A stretch of DNA of 64,000 nt from Siphonodentalium dalli. Taxonomy: Eukaryota; Mollusca; Scaphopoda; Gadilida; Siphonodentaliidae. The position numbers were made by a program, and so were the translations under genes. The stretch is taken from the NCBI GenBank assembly GCA_032622095.1, contig CP136067.1, positions 52,243,899-52,307,898 of the forward strand, given 5' to 3'. Shown piece after piece: positions 32,784-44,606 of this stretch. The notes beneath the pieces are model-generated. The model was given only the letters and a program-made list of their open reading frames with translations, was not told the origin of the DNA and searched no databases. Within the stretch, counting starts at the first letter, position 1, and every line of letters starts with the position of its first letter.

Positions 32784-34690
32784 CCAGCCACCGTAGATTA
32801 TGGATCATTCTGTTTTATAGTATTAAATTTGGAGAAATCCGACCAGCATCAATGTAACAACTACGACAACTCATCTATGCTTATGATATGTTTAGCCATA
32901 CATGTGGATAGGGTGGTATTGTTTAAAAATGTTAAACAATGTTATCATGTCCATATGTATTGCTAAATATTACTGGGCATATATATATGGTTGTTCTATA
33001 ATTCCCGGTCGGGTTTATCAAAATTTGGAGTTTAAATTATGTTCATCTGACGATAAAGAAAACATTTTCTCCGTCCACTAGATACATCCCCCGGGATACG
33101 TGCTTCACATACTAAATTAACATCTTAGTCAACATAACAAATCACTCCCTCCAATCCTTTGCCACAAGAAAATAATAAATTGTCACTATAAATAGGCAAG
33201 ACATATATGGACACTTTCTAAGAGATTATTTATTTATAAGAAGATATATATGTGCATTATGTGCTTGGTCTTATATATAGTACAACACAGTAAGATGCAA
33301 GTGACACAGTGCGGGGACAATACTGTGTCGAAGAACATAGTTGAGGGGACCCTTCCATCATCCTTCATAATGTATCATGAGTCCATCTGTTGTGAACAAA
33401 CCATTGACTTAGGCTTAATGGATCGTTCTCCCCCAATAATATACTTGGCTTTGAACCGATCAACACTCTGGGCCGTGGTATTTCCCCGTAAATTAGATAG
33501 TGTCTATAGTTGGGTGGTATTGGTTATGTTCAGATGGTGACACAGATATGAAACTGTACATGTTTGTGCCCCATTGATCATTATAAGATCGAGAACCTTA
33601 GTCTAGGAAATTACCGGGAATTCACTGGAAATTGCAATTGTTGCTGATATAGGGTCAACGTTTGCGTTTCCGATGCAGTTAATACCCAAATGTGAAATTT
33701 GATATATACCTGGCTGTCAAAGTGAACCAGATGTCTTATTTAAGGTTAGCAACGGTTGCTAACCAAATGCCACAATGGTGTACTAATCATTCATTGGTAT
33801 TGCCTTAAGTAGGTCAGTGTCTAATTACATGGTGCTGGTTTTGTTCAAAGTTGGGCACATGTATGTCTAAAAATATGCAGCCATGTTCTGGGTATAGGCC
33901 ACTGATCAGTATACGATCGGGAGACTTGCCACCGGTCCCGATAGATCCTTAGTAACAGTTACTAAGCACATATTCGGAATTTGCAGGAAAATGCAATTAT
34001 GGTTGATATCTATTTTACTCATTAAGCTCTACTTTAGTGGAAATTCGAATTTGCTTGATTTTCACAGCTATACACGAAGCGTGGAGATTAACTGCGGTCA
34101 GAATATTGATGGTGAATATTGGGTTTCAGTCGCTGTACTGAAGTTGGCCAATGTAACTGGCATGGGAAGTGTGAAATCAAAGCCTATACCGTTATAGTAA
34201 AGATCTCAGCTGCACCGAAACGTCCATTTATCAGTAGCACAAATCCTGCGAAAACACATATTCTCTCAGTGCATGTGGGGTAGACTCCGATGACAACGAT
34301 TCAGTTAATGACAACGAACAACTACCATCTATACCTATGTATTTGTGACACTACATCCCGTTATGATCAACGATGTGGTTTTAAAAACTAGTGAGTGGAC
34401 ATCAAGACAGACAAGTATCAAATAAAACACTAATATAATATGTAATCACATCGTGAACAGTCTTGTTGTGACTATATTCGTTTGAGTCAACATGCTGCAT
34501 ATTAGCGATATTACAAAACCATTCGACACTTACTTTTGCCAATTACTGTATCTTGAGGCATAACTATATCATATATTGCTTCTATTAACTCACGGATAGT
34601 TACAGTGGGTCAAACAAGAGTGTTAGTCTACATATATACATGTAGTTGCGCACGATGCCAATAAGTGATATTACAATCAACGTTTGAGCA
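32784..34690. other. Unassigned DNA with one diverged duplication
   Basis: About 33570-33650 and 33900-34010 share a weak pattern (CATTGATCATTATAAGATCGAG / CACTGATCAGTATACGATCGGG; then CCTTAGT.., ATTGCAATT.TTGYTGATAT). The frame 33991-34197 (68 codons) opens with a hydrophobic stretch resembling a signal peptide, but has no recognisable domain and overlaps the duplication. No gene is called. Confidence 0.4.
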
Positions 34691-34699
34691 TAACACGAA

Positions 34700-35045
34700 A
34701 TTCTCCATAGGGTTAAGTGTTAAATTTTGATCGCAGCTGTAACCAGCAAGAATCATCTGATCACATCCATTCTTTTAAAACTACGTCTGTGTTTCACACT
34801 TAGTATATTTTTTAGGAATATCAGTACGCGTATATCGTCATACGCAAAATGGCCCCATTTATCCAAACTACTATAATCTCCATAGGGCTCAGTGTTAAAT
34901 TTTGATCACAACTGTAGCCAACAAGAATTAACCGATCACATCAAAATTTCAAAAATACATGTAACTGTGATATCTAGTAATTTGGAGAAGTTTCAAATCG
35001 CACCGATCACCATACGCACGATGGCACCATCTATCGTTTTCTGTA
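34700..35045 (+). repeat. Two tandem ~175-bp units
   Basis: Units at about 34700-34870 and 34870-35045 share ATCTCCATAGGGYTMAGTGTTAAATTTTGATC, ACTGTAGCCARCAAGAAT, GATCACATC and CATACGCAMRATGGC.CCATTTATC. About 75 percent alike. Confidence 0.7.
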
Positions 35046-35089
35046 AATAAGAAACGCTCTCTAAATTATGTTGACCCCGATTTAGGACG

Positions 35090-35217
35090 ACCCGCCAAAA
35101 TTCAAGAATGGAAACAAGTCAATCCGGAAAACACACCTACTGGGCATACATAATCCGTTTTCAGATCGCTTTAAAAAAAAAAGAAGGCAAAATGACATAA
35201 GGAATCCGACTAAAGTG
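35090..35217 (-). repeat. Inverted relative of the 30.46-kb repeat
   Basis: In reverse, it begins AGTCGGATTCCTTATGTC, identical to 30462-30479, and continues with a weaker match (AAAGCGATCTGAAAACGG vs AAAGCGATGTGAGAACGG; TTGTTTCCA). It may be the other end of a large element starting at 30462. Confidence 0.5.
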
Positions 35218-35499
35218 AAAAAATGTTATTGCTTTGTGGTTTCAATATAAAATAATGTGGGCAAATCGCGATCGGTGCTATGTTGGTATACGTTACTAGC
35301 TAGACCTATTTCAGTTCAGTGTTTACGGTTCCACTCCAAGCACAAGTCCGTTGTCAATTTTGTTCCAACTCTAAATTTATAACTTGTTTGGGCGTTTATA
35401 GTTTCGGTTTTCTCAATGATTCCAGATTTTAGTTTTTAATTTTGCCAATGTTTCTCAAAAATGGTTGAACAATATTGTGAAATATCAGACCTAGATACA

Positions 35500-35700
35500 T
35501 AAATCGACGCACGTATTTTTTCTGGTCCAATTCACGTAAAACGCTCATTGTTTCAGATATATAATTCCATGCCATATAACACTTAGATGTCGTTTTTAAA
35601 CAATTGATTGACGCCTGTATTTGTCCTGGTCCAATTAGCGTAGCACTTTGGCTTTTGAGTACATTTACAACAGTCACTATTTCAGATATATCATCCAACT
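35500..35700 (-). repeat. Two tandem ~120-bp units
   Basis: Units share TCTGGTCCAATTCACGTAA / TCCTGGTCCAATTAGCGTAG and TTTCAGATATAT.ATCCA. The minus frame 35429-35698 merely reads through both. Confidence 0.6.
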
Positions 35701-35719
35701 TGCATGCTATTTAAAACTA

Positions 35720-37280
35720 AGATATTCTTTGAAAAATTTCATTCGATACCCCACGAAATGTCTATGGCTGCTTCAAATTCTTTATTGGTAAAAAACCAAA
35801 CATTTGGTTATAACGAAGAATGACAAACAGAAAAAAGCAAACAAAACAAAACATGATCAATATATATCAAATAGGTTGAGACAAGTGAAGCTTACACACT
35901 AGTTACATAACTGGTAGAGGCGTATACTTAATATGAAGCTATATGATTTATTTAATTAAGTTATTTGCATGATGTTTATTGTTCCCAGCAATGATGCAAT
36001 GTGACTCAAAAGTAATTTGGCTATAATCATGTGTTCTGGTCAGAAACAGATGCAAGGTCTGTTAAGTGTGTATCAGTTATCCTTATTTGTATAGCATTCA
36101 TTTATGAATTTCAAAAAGAATAACATCATATCTGTTTCAGTGCAGGTAACAATTCATTTGAATTTTGATTTGTCACATATGAGTTGGGAAAGGTTGGTAA
36201 CTTTATGTAATGTCAGTGTTCATAGACCTTACATACGGCAAACTATTTATGTTACTCATAACGACAATCGCCCTCAAGAAATTCAGAACTTCTGCATCAA
36301 GCTCTTTGTGATTCGGGATCATGAACCAATTGAATTGAATTGATGTTGCAAAGATATCGAGTGTCGGATATAACGGAAATAACCCCACCCGAGACAGGGA
36401 ATACACACATCGTTCGTTACAAGTGATGTTATCCGTTAACGTAATCGAAAGTTGCTGCAAGCGGTATGGTTTCCGATGAACGTGTCATTCGTCGGATAAG
36501 TGGCATTCTGGTGTCGAGCGCCTTGGTTTCAGTCATGCTGCAGGCACGATCTCCGAACGAATCTCCCTTCCTGCAAAATATAACGACGTGTGTCAGAGTT
36601 GAAGATGAGAGGGAAACGACTAACAATTAACTATATCGTAATACGTTCAACACCGATAACTTTGAATCAGTCGGTTCAAGTTCTGTAGTTCACAAAGCAG
36701 TCCTTGGTAGGTGCTCCAGGACAATAATAAGTCCTAAGGGGTCACTCAGCAAAACGCAGAAATGGATGCACAGACTTTCAGTATATGGTTATCGTTTAAA
36801 GCTTCTGTTGAAAAGCGTGAATGGGCGTCTCTCTCCTACGTCATACTACACGTATTGCACAAGTAATCGACCCCTTTATGCTTACCACCAAACAACGATT
36901 TCACGTCCTCTACCTATGTGGTGTCAGTCCCCATGTGCCGTATGTCTGTATATTTAGAGGTTATAACTTGTTTAGTTATAGTTATTAGCTAGATACGACA
37001 TTTTTGCCCAGAATAGCATGTTATCGAACTTGGCTAATATCGCCTATAAACCGGGTAATATCGATTTGCGACATCCAATACGTGTATAATATGGATTTAC
37101 GATATGCCGAATATCTCAATCACTAATATAAAATAACGTGTAGGCAATCGACAGACCTCGTCAGATTCCGTAAGCATAAGAGGTCATATGTCGAGGAGTC
37201 CAGAACGAACTTGTAGGTATCCATTTTTGCGACGACACTCACATGAAAGAGTGTCAGTTACTAAGAGGCGATCTAATTAA
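35720..37280. other. Unassigned intergenic DNA
   Basis: Short frames only (for example 36104-36343 plus and 36203-36460 minus, overlapping on opposite strands). None shows a domain or credible coding bias. Confidence 0.45.
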
Positions 37281-37299
37281 TACGTAAGGTATTATTTGG

Positions 37300-37520
37300 T
37301 TGATTTGATATTATTGGCCTGATATCAGACTTCGGTCTCAGGCTGATATGAGGTTATCTAGGGCTGATATCAGCTAGGTCTAATATAAAAAAAAACCCAA
37401 GTAATAACCTCTAGATATCGGCCGAGATATCAGCCCGATGTAACTTCATGCATATCAGCCTGATCCGGATTTCGAAGGTTGATATGAAGTTACCGAGGGC
37501 AGATGTGTCTCGGCCGATAT
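37300..37520. repeat. Foldback cluster of GATATCAGCC words
   Basis: CCTGATATCAGACTTCGGTC, GGCTGATATGAGGTTATC and GGGCTGATATCAG on the left face AACCTCTAGATATCGGCC, GATATCAGCCCGATGTAAC, CATATCAGCCTGATCCGG and GTTGATATGAAGTTACC on the right. Several pairings are possible around an A run at 37387. Three direct GGTTATCAGCCGA-like words follow at 37885-37950. Confidence 0.65.
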
Positions 37521-38070
37521 CCAACTACCCAAGTACATGTAGTAACATCGTTATTAATTAGATCAACTTTATGGTAATACAATTACTATCCATTTCAATG
37601 TCAGTTCATCCGTGTAATCGTAATTCAGATTTTAACGAGTCGTACATGTAACTTTGCGTATGACCATGCTCGTTGTATGGCCAAGTAGATATTCACGATT
37701 TTCTTTGAGATAACAGAGTAACTACCAATTAGAAATGGCATGAAACACTCGCCATTACTCCAAGTCAATTTAGAAATCGTCGTTATATCGGATTACCTCA
37801 GTGAATGCGCACCCACAATGGCTGTTACGTTGGGCGTAAACATTATGCCTCGCTCAGTGACGCCATAACTGATATTAGCCGAGTTTCCATGGGTTATCAG
37901 CCGAGTTTAGTGGGTTATCAGCCGATTGTGGAGTGGTATCAGCCGATGTCGATAGTAGGTCGCTCAGGGCAAAATGTGATCCCACGAGATGACCGATGCG
38001 GATGCACTCTAGTAAGAGTAACGACCTACACTGGTTATTTGTAGAACACCTGTTACATGTGGTCCAGGTA

Positions 38071-38250
38071 ACTAGGTAATTTAGTGTACTATTTGTTGAT
38101 TATAGAACATCGCGACTTTTCTAGATATTTCACAAATTTACCGTTGTCATCTTCTAGTGAAATCTTCATCTTCTAGTGAAATCTCTTCAGAAGAAATTGG
38201 AAAAGTTGCCGTGTTCGATAATCAACAAATAGCACACTAAATTGCCTAGT
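38071..38250. mobile_element. 180-bp MITE with 39-bp TIRs
   Basis: Begins ACTAGGTAATTTAGTGTACT and ends with the mirror AGCACACTAAATTGCCTAGT. The arms extend through ATTTGTTGATTATAGAACA / TGTTCGATAATCAACAAAT with two or three mismatches. The interior has a 19-base tandem (CATCTTCTAGTGAAATCTT). Flanks do not give an unambiguous target duplication. Non-coding. Confidence 0.85.
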
Positions 38251-38494
38251 CACATGTAGCATGATCTGTACAAATATCCAGTGTGCATCGCTACCATACC
38301 AGTGTTTATCGCAATACTTGATTGAAAGACTAGTATATAAACATATATTGGACTATGGGATTGGACGAACGAATTGATATACTGTAACATTTGAAGTTAT
38401 GTATGATAACATTGAATTCAAATGTGTCTATTCAAGTACAGTGCATTCGTAAACATACATGTATCCACGAACTGACATACACGCCGCAGACAAT

Positions 38495-38785
38495 GGGGTG
38501 GCTTGTTAGATTGACTGAGGGTTTAACGTCGTTTTAGCAGCTAGTCCATATCACGACCAAGAGCAGAATTAGGTATAAAAAAGATCGTAGCGAAGCAACT
38601 GTGTAGATAAATCAGACAGTGGATTAGATTAAAACAATGCAATGAGCTATGTACAAATCAAAGCACACAAGAGGAATGTTTCCACTTGGAGTCAGGAATA
38701 TAAATTCCAGAACTGACTAGTGTCCAATCATACCATAAAAAAAACGTATAAAAGTAGTACAATAGATAATAAATAGCAATGAAAT
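38495..38785 (+). repeat. Possible mollusc-type SINE
   Basis: GAGGGTTTAACGTCG..TAGCAGCTAGTCCATATCACGAC resembles a repeat head I remember from several mollusc genomes (gtttaacgtcg..atatcacgac). It is followed by about 240 bases of AT-rich sequence. The assignment and the extent are from memory and need a library search. Confidence 0.45.
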
Positions 38786-38789
38786 AACC

Positions 38790-40740
38790 GAGGATCTACA
38801 TCGAAATATGTAAAGTAACTTTTAAAATAAGATTTTGCTTGATAAGATATTTATAATATTTGATGAATCGCGCATGAACATTTATAAATGCGTCAAGCTG
38901 ACGGTCGGGTGGGTGAGACAGAATGTCAACCGACAGCCTGTTTGTTGTCTTTGAGACTTAACCGTTTCTCATCACCCATGTGGTCAAATTTTGAAAGCTC
39001 AAAGATGTACCTCTCTTTCTGGGAGTCGAAACGTTTGAGTGATTTGGCGATCTTTGATTCGAAGCAACCGACGATTTTTCTTATGGAACAATAGGATCAA
39101 CTTGGATAGATTGTTTCGGAGGAAATGTCTGAATGACAGAAGCTGTATCCATTACTTGCGCTACAGGTGTGTGAACCAGAATAATATCAGTCTCCTCAAC
39201 TTGTGTTACTACATGTAGTGATATACTGACGAGTTTGGTTTGACTCTATGTCTGAGTGCTATGGGCACACCCCTGGTATTTAGAACATCGCAATGGGTTT
39301 GGAACATATACTACACCTTCAATGTCGGTCCGCACAGATTGAAGGTCAGAAGATAACTATTCAAAGGAACCTTTTGCGTATTATTTGTTGTTTGTAAATC
39401 TACGGACTTCTGTAACTGTGATGCTAACTCAGCCAATATCTCTGACTCTTAGTGGCCCAGTCCTGATCGGTATGACAGATTTTAATTGTCCGGCTATGCA
39501 TTGTGGCGTTTTATCTATCACAAATACAGAAGGTATCTTGGCATTTGGATAAAAAACCAAGTACCAAGTATTGAGGATAGACCTCAGCATCAATGGAACT
39601 TGGCGAGTGGTCAATTTTACGTTTTTGTTTGTTATGAGTTGTCATATGAAAAACAAATAATCGACAACTAGCACAGCAGCCGCGTCGGACAGCGCTTCAA
39701 ATTAAGGTAGGGCCAAAGACTGGTATATAGCTGAAGCGGTGACCCGTTTAGCCACTGAATATATCAGCCGCCCGCTACCTCACCACAGTGAACAGTACAA
39801 AATTTAAACATTTAACATTTAACAGAAGACGAAATGCAAACAGACATAACGCGAAAGAAACAACATACATGAAAAACAGAAGACACAACTAGACACCAGA
39901 AACATAATAGAATAGATGGCAGAAATGTAATCTGAAATACTGTGCAGAGGCGTGACTGGCCGATTGATTGAGCCGGGTCAAATCAACCACCTGTCATGGA
40001 GAGATGTAGACCCAAAGAGGATCATCAGCTAATCCGCATCCGCAGTCGATGCCTCACGCGATACGGCCGTCCTATTACACCCAGGTCTCCTACACCACAC
40101 ATCACGGGATGCACCCCACAGCAGGGTGCCATATTGTGGTTTCTTACCCCTCGCAGCGGGACGGTACTATTCTACCCCAGGCCCACACGGGGTGGTTTGT
40201 TAGAGCACTGTTTATTTCAGTCGCTTTTAGCAACTACATGCATGCATATTGTCACACAATGACGTAACAAGATTCGAATGCGTCATTGCATTGCCCATTG
40301 TCATCATACGATGCACCTCTATTTATGTACATCATGCATCATCCACGATGCTACACAATGTAAAGTTAAATTGGAAGATTGCGACAAGACTTCCCGTGAA
40401 ACAACACGAGCATATCACAGGTTTAGTTCACCAGAAAAGTGCAATAAATGTACTCAGCCCTAATTTCAGTATTGTGTAGCGTTCACGCCCATTCGTGATC
40501 ACAGGAAGTTGCGCAAGCATGTCGAACATGACACGCGGCCCACATAGTTAACTAACGACAAGAAGAGTCGTGCCGTGGACAATTAGCGTCACGTCGTTCG
40601 ATATCCATTACCAGGGATACGCGACATCACTGCAACGCGCAACACCTTGGACCAGCTTAATCAGTTTGAATCCAACTTATCGCAGTTCATGTTGCGGATT
40701 AGACTGATGAGTCGATACAATGTACTTTCATATGGCACGT
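38790..40740. other. Unassigned DNA, part of it repeat-like
   Basis: About 39920-40210 (CACGCGATACGGCCGTCC, CCCAGGTCTCCTACACC, ATCACGGGATGCACCCCAC) is GC-richer than its surroundings and may be a second mollusc repeat head or tail. Open frames (39996-40262, 40049-40267) overlap in different frames and lack domains. Confidence 0.4.
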
Positions 40741-40746
40741 GTATGC

Positions 40747-41590
40747 CACTGAACTAACAAGCGAGTCGGTGGTCTCCGGTTTAAGTATGTCGTCAGCAGA
40801 CGAAGTATGTCGTCATCACGCTGAACTAACAAGTGAGTCAGTGGTATCCGGTTTAAGTATGTCGTCAGCAGACGAAGTATGTCGTCAGCAGACGAATTAT
40901 GTCGTCAGCAGGCGAAGTATGTCGTCATCACGCTGAACTAACAAACGAGTCAGTGGTCTCCGGTTTAAGTATGTCGTCAGCAGACGGAGTATGTCGTCAG
41001 CACGCTGAACTAACAGGCGAGTCAGTGGTCTCCGGTTTAAGTATGTCGTCAGCAGACGAAGCATGTCGTCAGCACGCTGAACTAACAAACGAGTCAGTAT
41101 AGTCTCCGGTTTAAGTATGTCGTCAGCACGCTGAACTAACAAACGAGTCAGTAGTCTCCGGTTTAAGTATGTCGTCAGCAGACGAAGTATGTCGTCAGCA
41201 CGCTGAACTAACAAACGATTCAGTAGTCTCCGGTTTAAGTATGTCGTCAGCACGCTGAACTAACAAACGAGTCAGTAGTCTCCGGTTTAAGTATGTCGTC
41301 AGCAGACGAAGTATGTCGTCAGCACGCTGAACTAACAAACGATTCAGTAGTCTCCGATTTAAGTATCTCGTCAGCACGCTGAACTAACAAACGAGTCAAT
41401 AGTCTCCGGTTTAAGTATGTCGTCAGCAGATGAAGTATGTCGTCAGCAGACGAAGTATGTCGTCAACAGACGAAGTATGTCGTCAGCACGCTGAACTAAC
41501 AAATGAGTCAGTATATATAGTAGTCTCCGGTTTAAGTATGTCGTCAGCACGCTGAACTAACAAGCGAGTCAGTAGTCTCCGGTTTAAGTA
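40747..41590. repeat. Compound minisatellite: 52-bp unit with nested 20-bp subrepeats
   Basis: The basic unit is about 52 bases (CTGAACTAACAAACGAGTCA..GTCTCCGGTTTAAGTATGTC..GTCAGCACG). In many units a 20-base block, GTATGTCGTCAGCAGACGAA, is added one to three times, so spacing between CTGAACTAAC words varies. About 14 CTGAACTAAC words are present. Two neighbouring higher-order blocks (about 41100-41240 and 41240-41380) are nearly identical. Frames on both strands are by-products. Confidence 0.92.
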
Positions 41591-41599
41591 TATATCGAC

Positions 41600-42225
41600 A
41601 GCAGACGACCGACGTTATGATGCAGCGATGGTTGAACTACATTGTACGGGCGCATGCCATGTACGTACGTATACCGTACGATGTTGAGCGTCATAATTCG
41701 AATTGGTTCTGATATCAGTCCGTGGTGAAGAGAAAAGCCGGTGCATCCATATACTAGTAGATGTTGTAGCTGTTGAATCGGTGAATCCTTGTTCGAATAT
41801 ATACAGTACTGCGCATACTGACTCAATTGCGTACATTTTATCTCAATGCTGGATAAACTGTTCGAACGAATGTAAATCTGTCAAGATGATTTGTTTTATT
41901 ACAAGAAAAACTCATCTGGTATAAAATAAATTAACCGATTAATATTTGCTGGTTTTGGTTAGAACTATTTTTCACCCACGTGCACATCGGATGGGCATTT
42001 GCCTCATGTCAACATGGTCATAACTATTTCGAAAATGATTTTCGAGCATTCGGTACGTTTTATAGCTCGTAGAGTAATGACTAAGTTTAGCTATTCGTGG
42101 TCCTACATTTCATGTAGGGTCAAAATTCGTTTCGCAATTATAATGTTGAAGATTATATGATTACTGAATATGGCAATGCATGGATAATGGTGCGGAGTTA
42201 GATTTTCGCTTTGCACGATCTTCAG
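41600..42225. other. Unassigned intergenic DNA
   Basis: No supported feature. Confidence 0.45.
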
Positions 42226-42227
42226 AT

Positions 42228-42588
42228 TAAAGACATATTAATGACGTTCTGGTGTGTGAAATTGATAAGTTATTACCCAGGCGCTGTGCCAATCTGGCAT
42301 TCTACTAACATCGCCGAACATTCCAAAGAAATCGACCATACCACTACACAAAAAACATCGTCTGAACTACACTCGATTGTAAATATTTACTTCTCGTTTC
42401 GAGACGCAACTATCGGCGATAAACTAACACAAATGATATCGCCATCAAGAGTCATTGCATTTAATTAATATATAAGAATGACGGTGTGTTGTCAATTTGG
42501 ATTAATATTCGTAAAAAATAACTCCTTTGAGTAAGATTAATCTAATTTCTATTTAATCACCCTGCCGGAGTGTTTCACATCACTTTAA
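42228..42588 (+). repeat. Family X repeat, copy X3
   Basis: Matches 3057-3385 through GATAAGTTATTACCCAGGCG, CATTCTACTAACATCGCCGA, TTGTAAATATTTAC, TATCGGCGATAAACTAAC, AAGAATGACGGT, TTTGGATTAATATTCGTAAA and the end GTGTTTCACATCACTTTAA. The terminal TTAA is also the left TTAA of element K2. Confidence 0.82.
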
Positions 42589-43121
42589 AGGCACGGGCGG
42601 CGTTCATTGCAGAACTATTCATATGTGTTAAAATCGGCATCAATATGCAGAAGGAATATTAAAATAGTTTTGTTCATATGCCAAACATAATCAGCGCGTA
42701 AATAGTATATTGTCGTCAAGATGTACGATGGTGTACGTAAACAAGAACCTGCTCGTGTTACAGAAGTTTTGCTTCTGTTTACATAACACAGCGCAATTCT
42801 ATTGGTTAATCACACACAAATGATATAACCGCTCTTTATTATTTCCATATCAGGAAAACAATAACAAGTAACGCTCTTTATGTTTACCATATCAGGATCT
42901 AAAAAAAATCCAGATTCCGTAACGTTTTTTTTGTTTGTTTTTTTTTTTTTACACATAACAAAGGAAAAACATTTGACAATAATATACCGTTTATGCCATA
43001 TTTCTTATTGGTATAAGAACAAGGTGTGTCTATATTTGACTAGTATTTCTGTTAATGGCGGTTTTTGACGGAGGTGAATATTTTAACAGCATACCCACCG
43101 CCAACGCCGCCCGTATCTTAA
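42585..43121 (+). mobile_element. TTAA element family K, copy K2 (complete)
   Basis: 537 bases with TTAA at 42585-42588 and 43118-43121. The left end is AGGCACGGGCGGCGTTC; the right end is ACGCCGCCCGTATCT, giving TIRs of about 16 bases (consensus AGRYACGGGCGGCGTT). Interior as in the other K copies. TTAA plus AGG ends suggest a Kolobok/T2-like non-autonomous element. No coding frame. Confidence 0.9.
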
Positions 43122-43124
43122 CGC

Positions 43125-44400
43125 GTACGATAATCTTCTATTTAATCGGCCAATTATGAATATTTCTGGCAGAAATGTGAAAAATACTGTAATTTGCCAC
43201 AACTTCCTCCTGAAACACCATTCAATTTGGCAGAAAATGGCCCGAAATTGATCCAAAATATACACAATTTGGCAAAAAATTGCCCGAATTTTGAGTTTTG
43301 GGGATGTGGCTGCGGCCCTTCCAGTCCCAGGACCGTGCAGCTATTTATAGCTTAGAATTTGCTGGAATTGCGACAGTTGATAAATACATCATATGCACGT
43401 GAGTTTTGAATGAAAAGAACATCATTGGGTAGAGACATGGCTCGCTAATTCTCTGTTGCATCGCCATGATAGCAGATATGTTGCGAGGTTAAACATTTGT
43501 ATAATATAAGAAACGGTTGTCGTAAGCAGAAATTATTTTATCAAGCAAGCTCGTGACTCGCCACATCCAACACAACAGGACAACTCAAATGATCTCCCCT
43601 TCATCACAATAATGCGTAGTTGTAGTTCTGATGTTTTCGTCAAACTTATCGCAGACCACCCCCGAAGACAACAACCGTGGTTCAATTGCTTGATTGGAAG
43701 AATATTGGCAGGCTAGCTTCATGGAATTGAATGCCCGTGTTTGCTGTCCGTTTACTTTCACACGTCAAACAAATGCTAAATTACCGGAAGTAAAAATCGA
43801 TGAGGGGCGGTCAGCTAGGCGGGATCAACTGAAGCGAATCCTGTATCAGTTACCGGAAATTAGACCTACCGTGGCGGACTATTATTGGAATTGCTGCCCC
43901 GGGCTATCGTCGATCTGGACGCAGGATAGTCTATTTTGTTTACCATCCCGCTAAGTCAACGATCGCCAAGGCTATGAAACAAAAGGTCGTACACCCCATA
44001 TCGGCTCTTGGTGAGAAGACACTGTAACTAGAAACTCTTACACAAAGTCGCCAATTGCAAGTCAGATGTTCATACAGAACATGGAGTAAACAATTTATTT
44101 ACTGACGCCGGCCAGACTAAACTCAACGTTAATTTTAATTTTATGGTGTGTACTGTTGCTCTTTGGCCATACGATGTAGGATTGTAGGTTCATATCGTGA
44201 CCATTGCATGGTTCGTATGTGCCATGCAATAATATATAGACTGACTCCGACAATCGTGAGTCTAAGCCGACGCTGATTCGCGCACTGTCTCGAGGTGACC
44301 GAAACGTATATAAATCGTCGTATCGTGCTCCTTCAAATTAGCACACAACGACGACATCATGACTTATAACCATCCACATACGAACGTCGGCGCATGGAAG
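43125..44400. other. Unassigned intergenic DNA
   Basis: 43185-43290 has a short repeat (CAATTTGGCARAAAATKGCCCG twice). The frame 43694-43954 (86 codons) is the longest; it contains LKRILYQLPEI, which superficially recalls RhoGAP domains, but the rest does not fit and I do not call a gene. Confidence 0.4.
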
Positions 44401-44489
44401 TATTTCTGGAAAAAATGGACCAAAAAACAAAGAAGAAGCATTGTACCATGATATTTCATTTTATACTCAAACGTTATCGGGCTGCCTAA

Positions 44490-44590
44490 ATAATCTGGTG
44501 ACTCTTGGTCCAGAAAAACTTGTGATATCGGTTGGCATGATGCTGTTTTTGGACAGAGTCCGCCCGTTGCTCTTCTATAACGCACGTTCA
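44490..44590. repeat. Left arm of an inverted repeat flanking the K3-K4 pair
   Basis: ATATCGGTTGGCATGATGCTG and TTGCTCTTCTATAAC match, in reverse complement, GTTATAGAAGAGCAAAAAGG..CAGCATGTTCCCAACCGATAT at 45957-46040. Identity is about 75-80 percent over roughly 85 bases. Confidence 0.7.
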
Positions 44591-44606
44591 TTCAAAAAGG
44601 CTACAT

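Noticed and set aside
33991-34197. 68-codon frame with signal-peptide-like start
   Set aside because: Too short, no domain, and it overlaps a diverged local duplication; a hydrophobic start is common by chance in AT-rich DNA.
40739-41377. Frames of 60-118 codons on both strands (RLLTTYLNRRLLTRLL.. and similar)
   Set aside because: Read-through of the 52/20-bp minisatellite.
43694-43954. Frame with LKRILYQLPEI, recalling RhoGAP domains
   Set aside because: The similarity covers about 11 residues; the catalytic arginine region and later helices are absent, and no neighbouring exons are seen.
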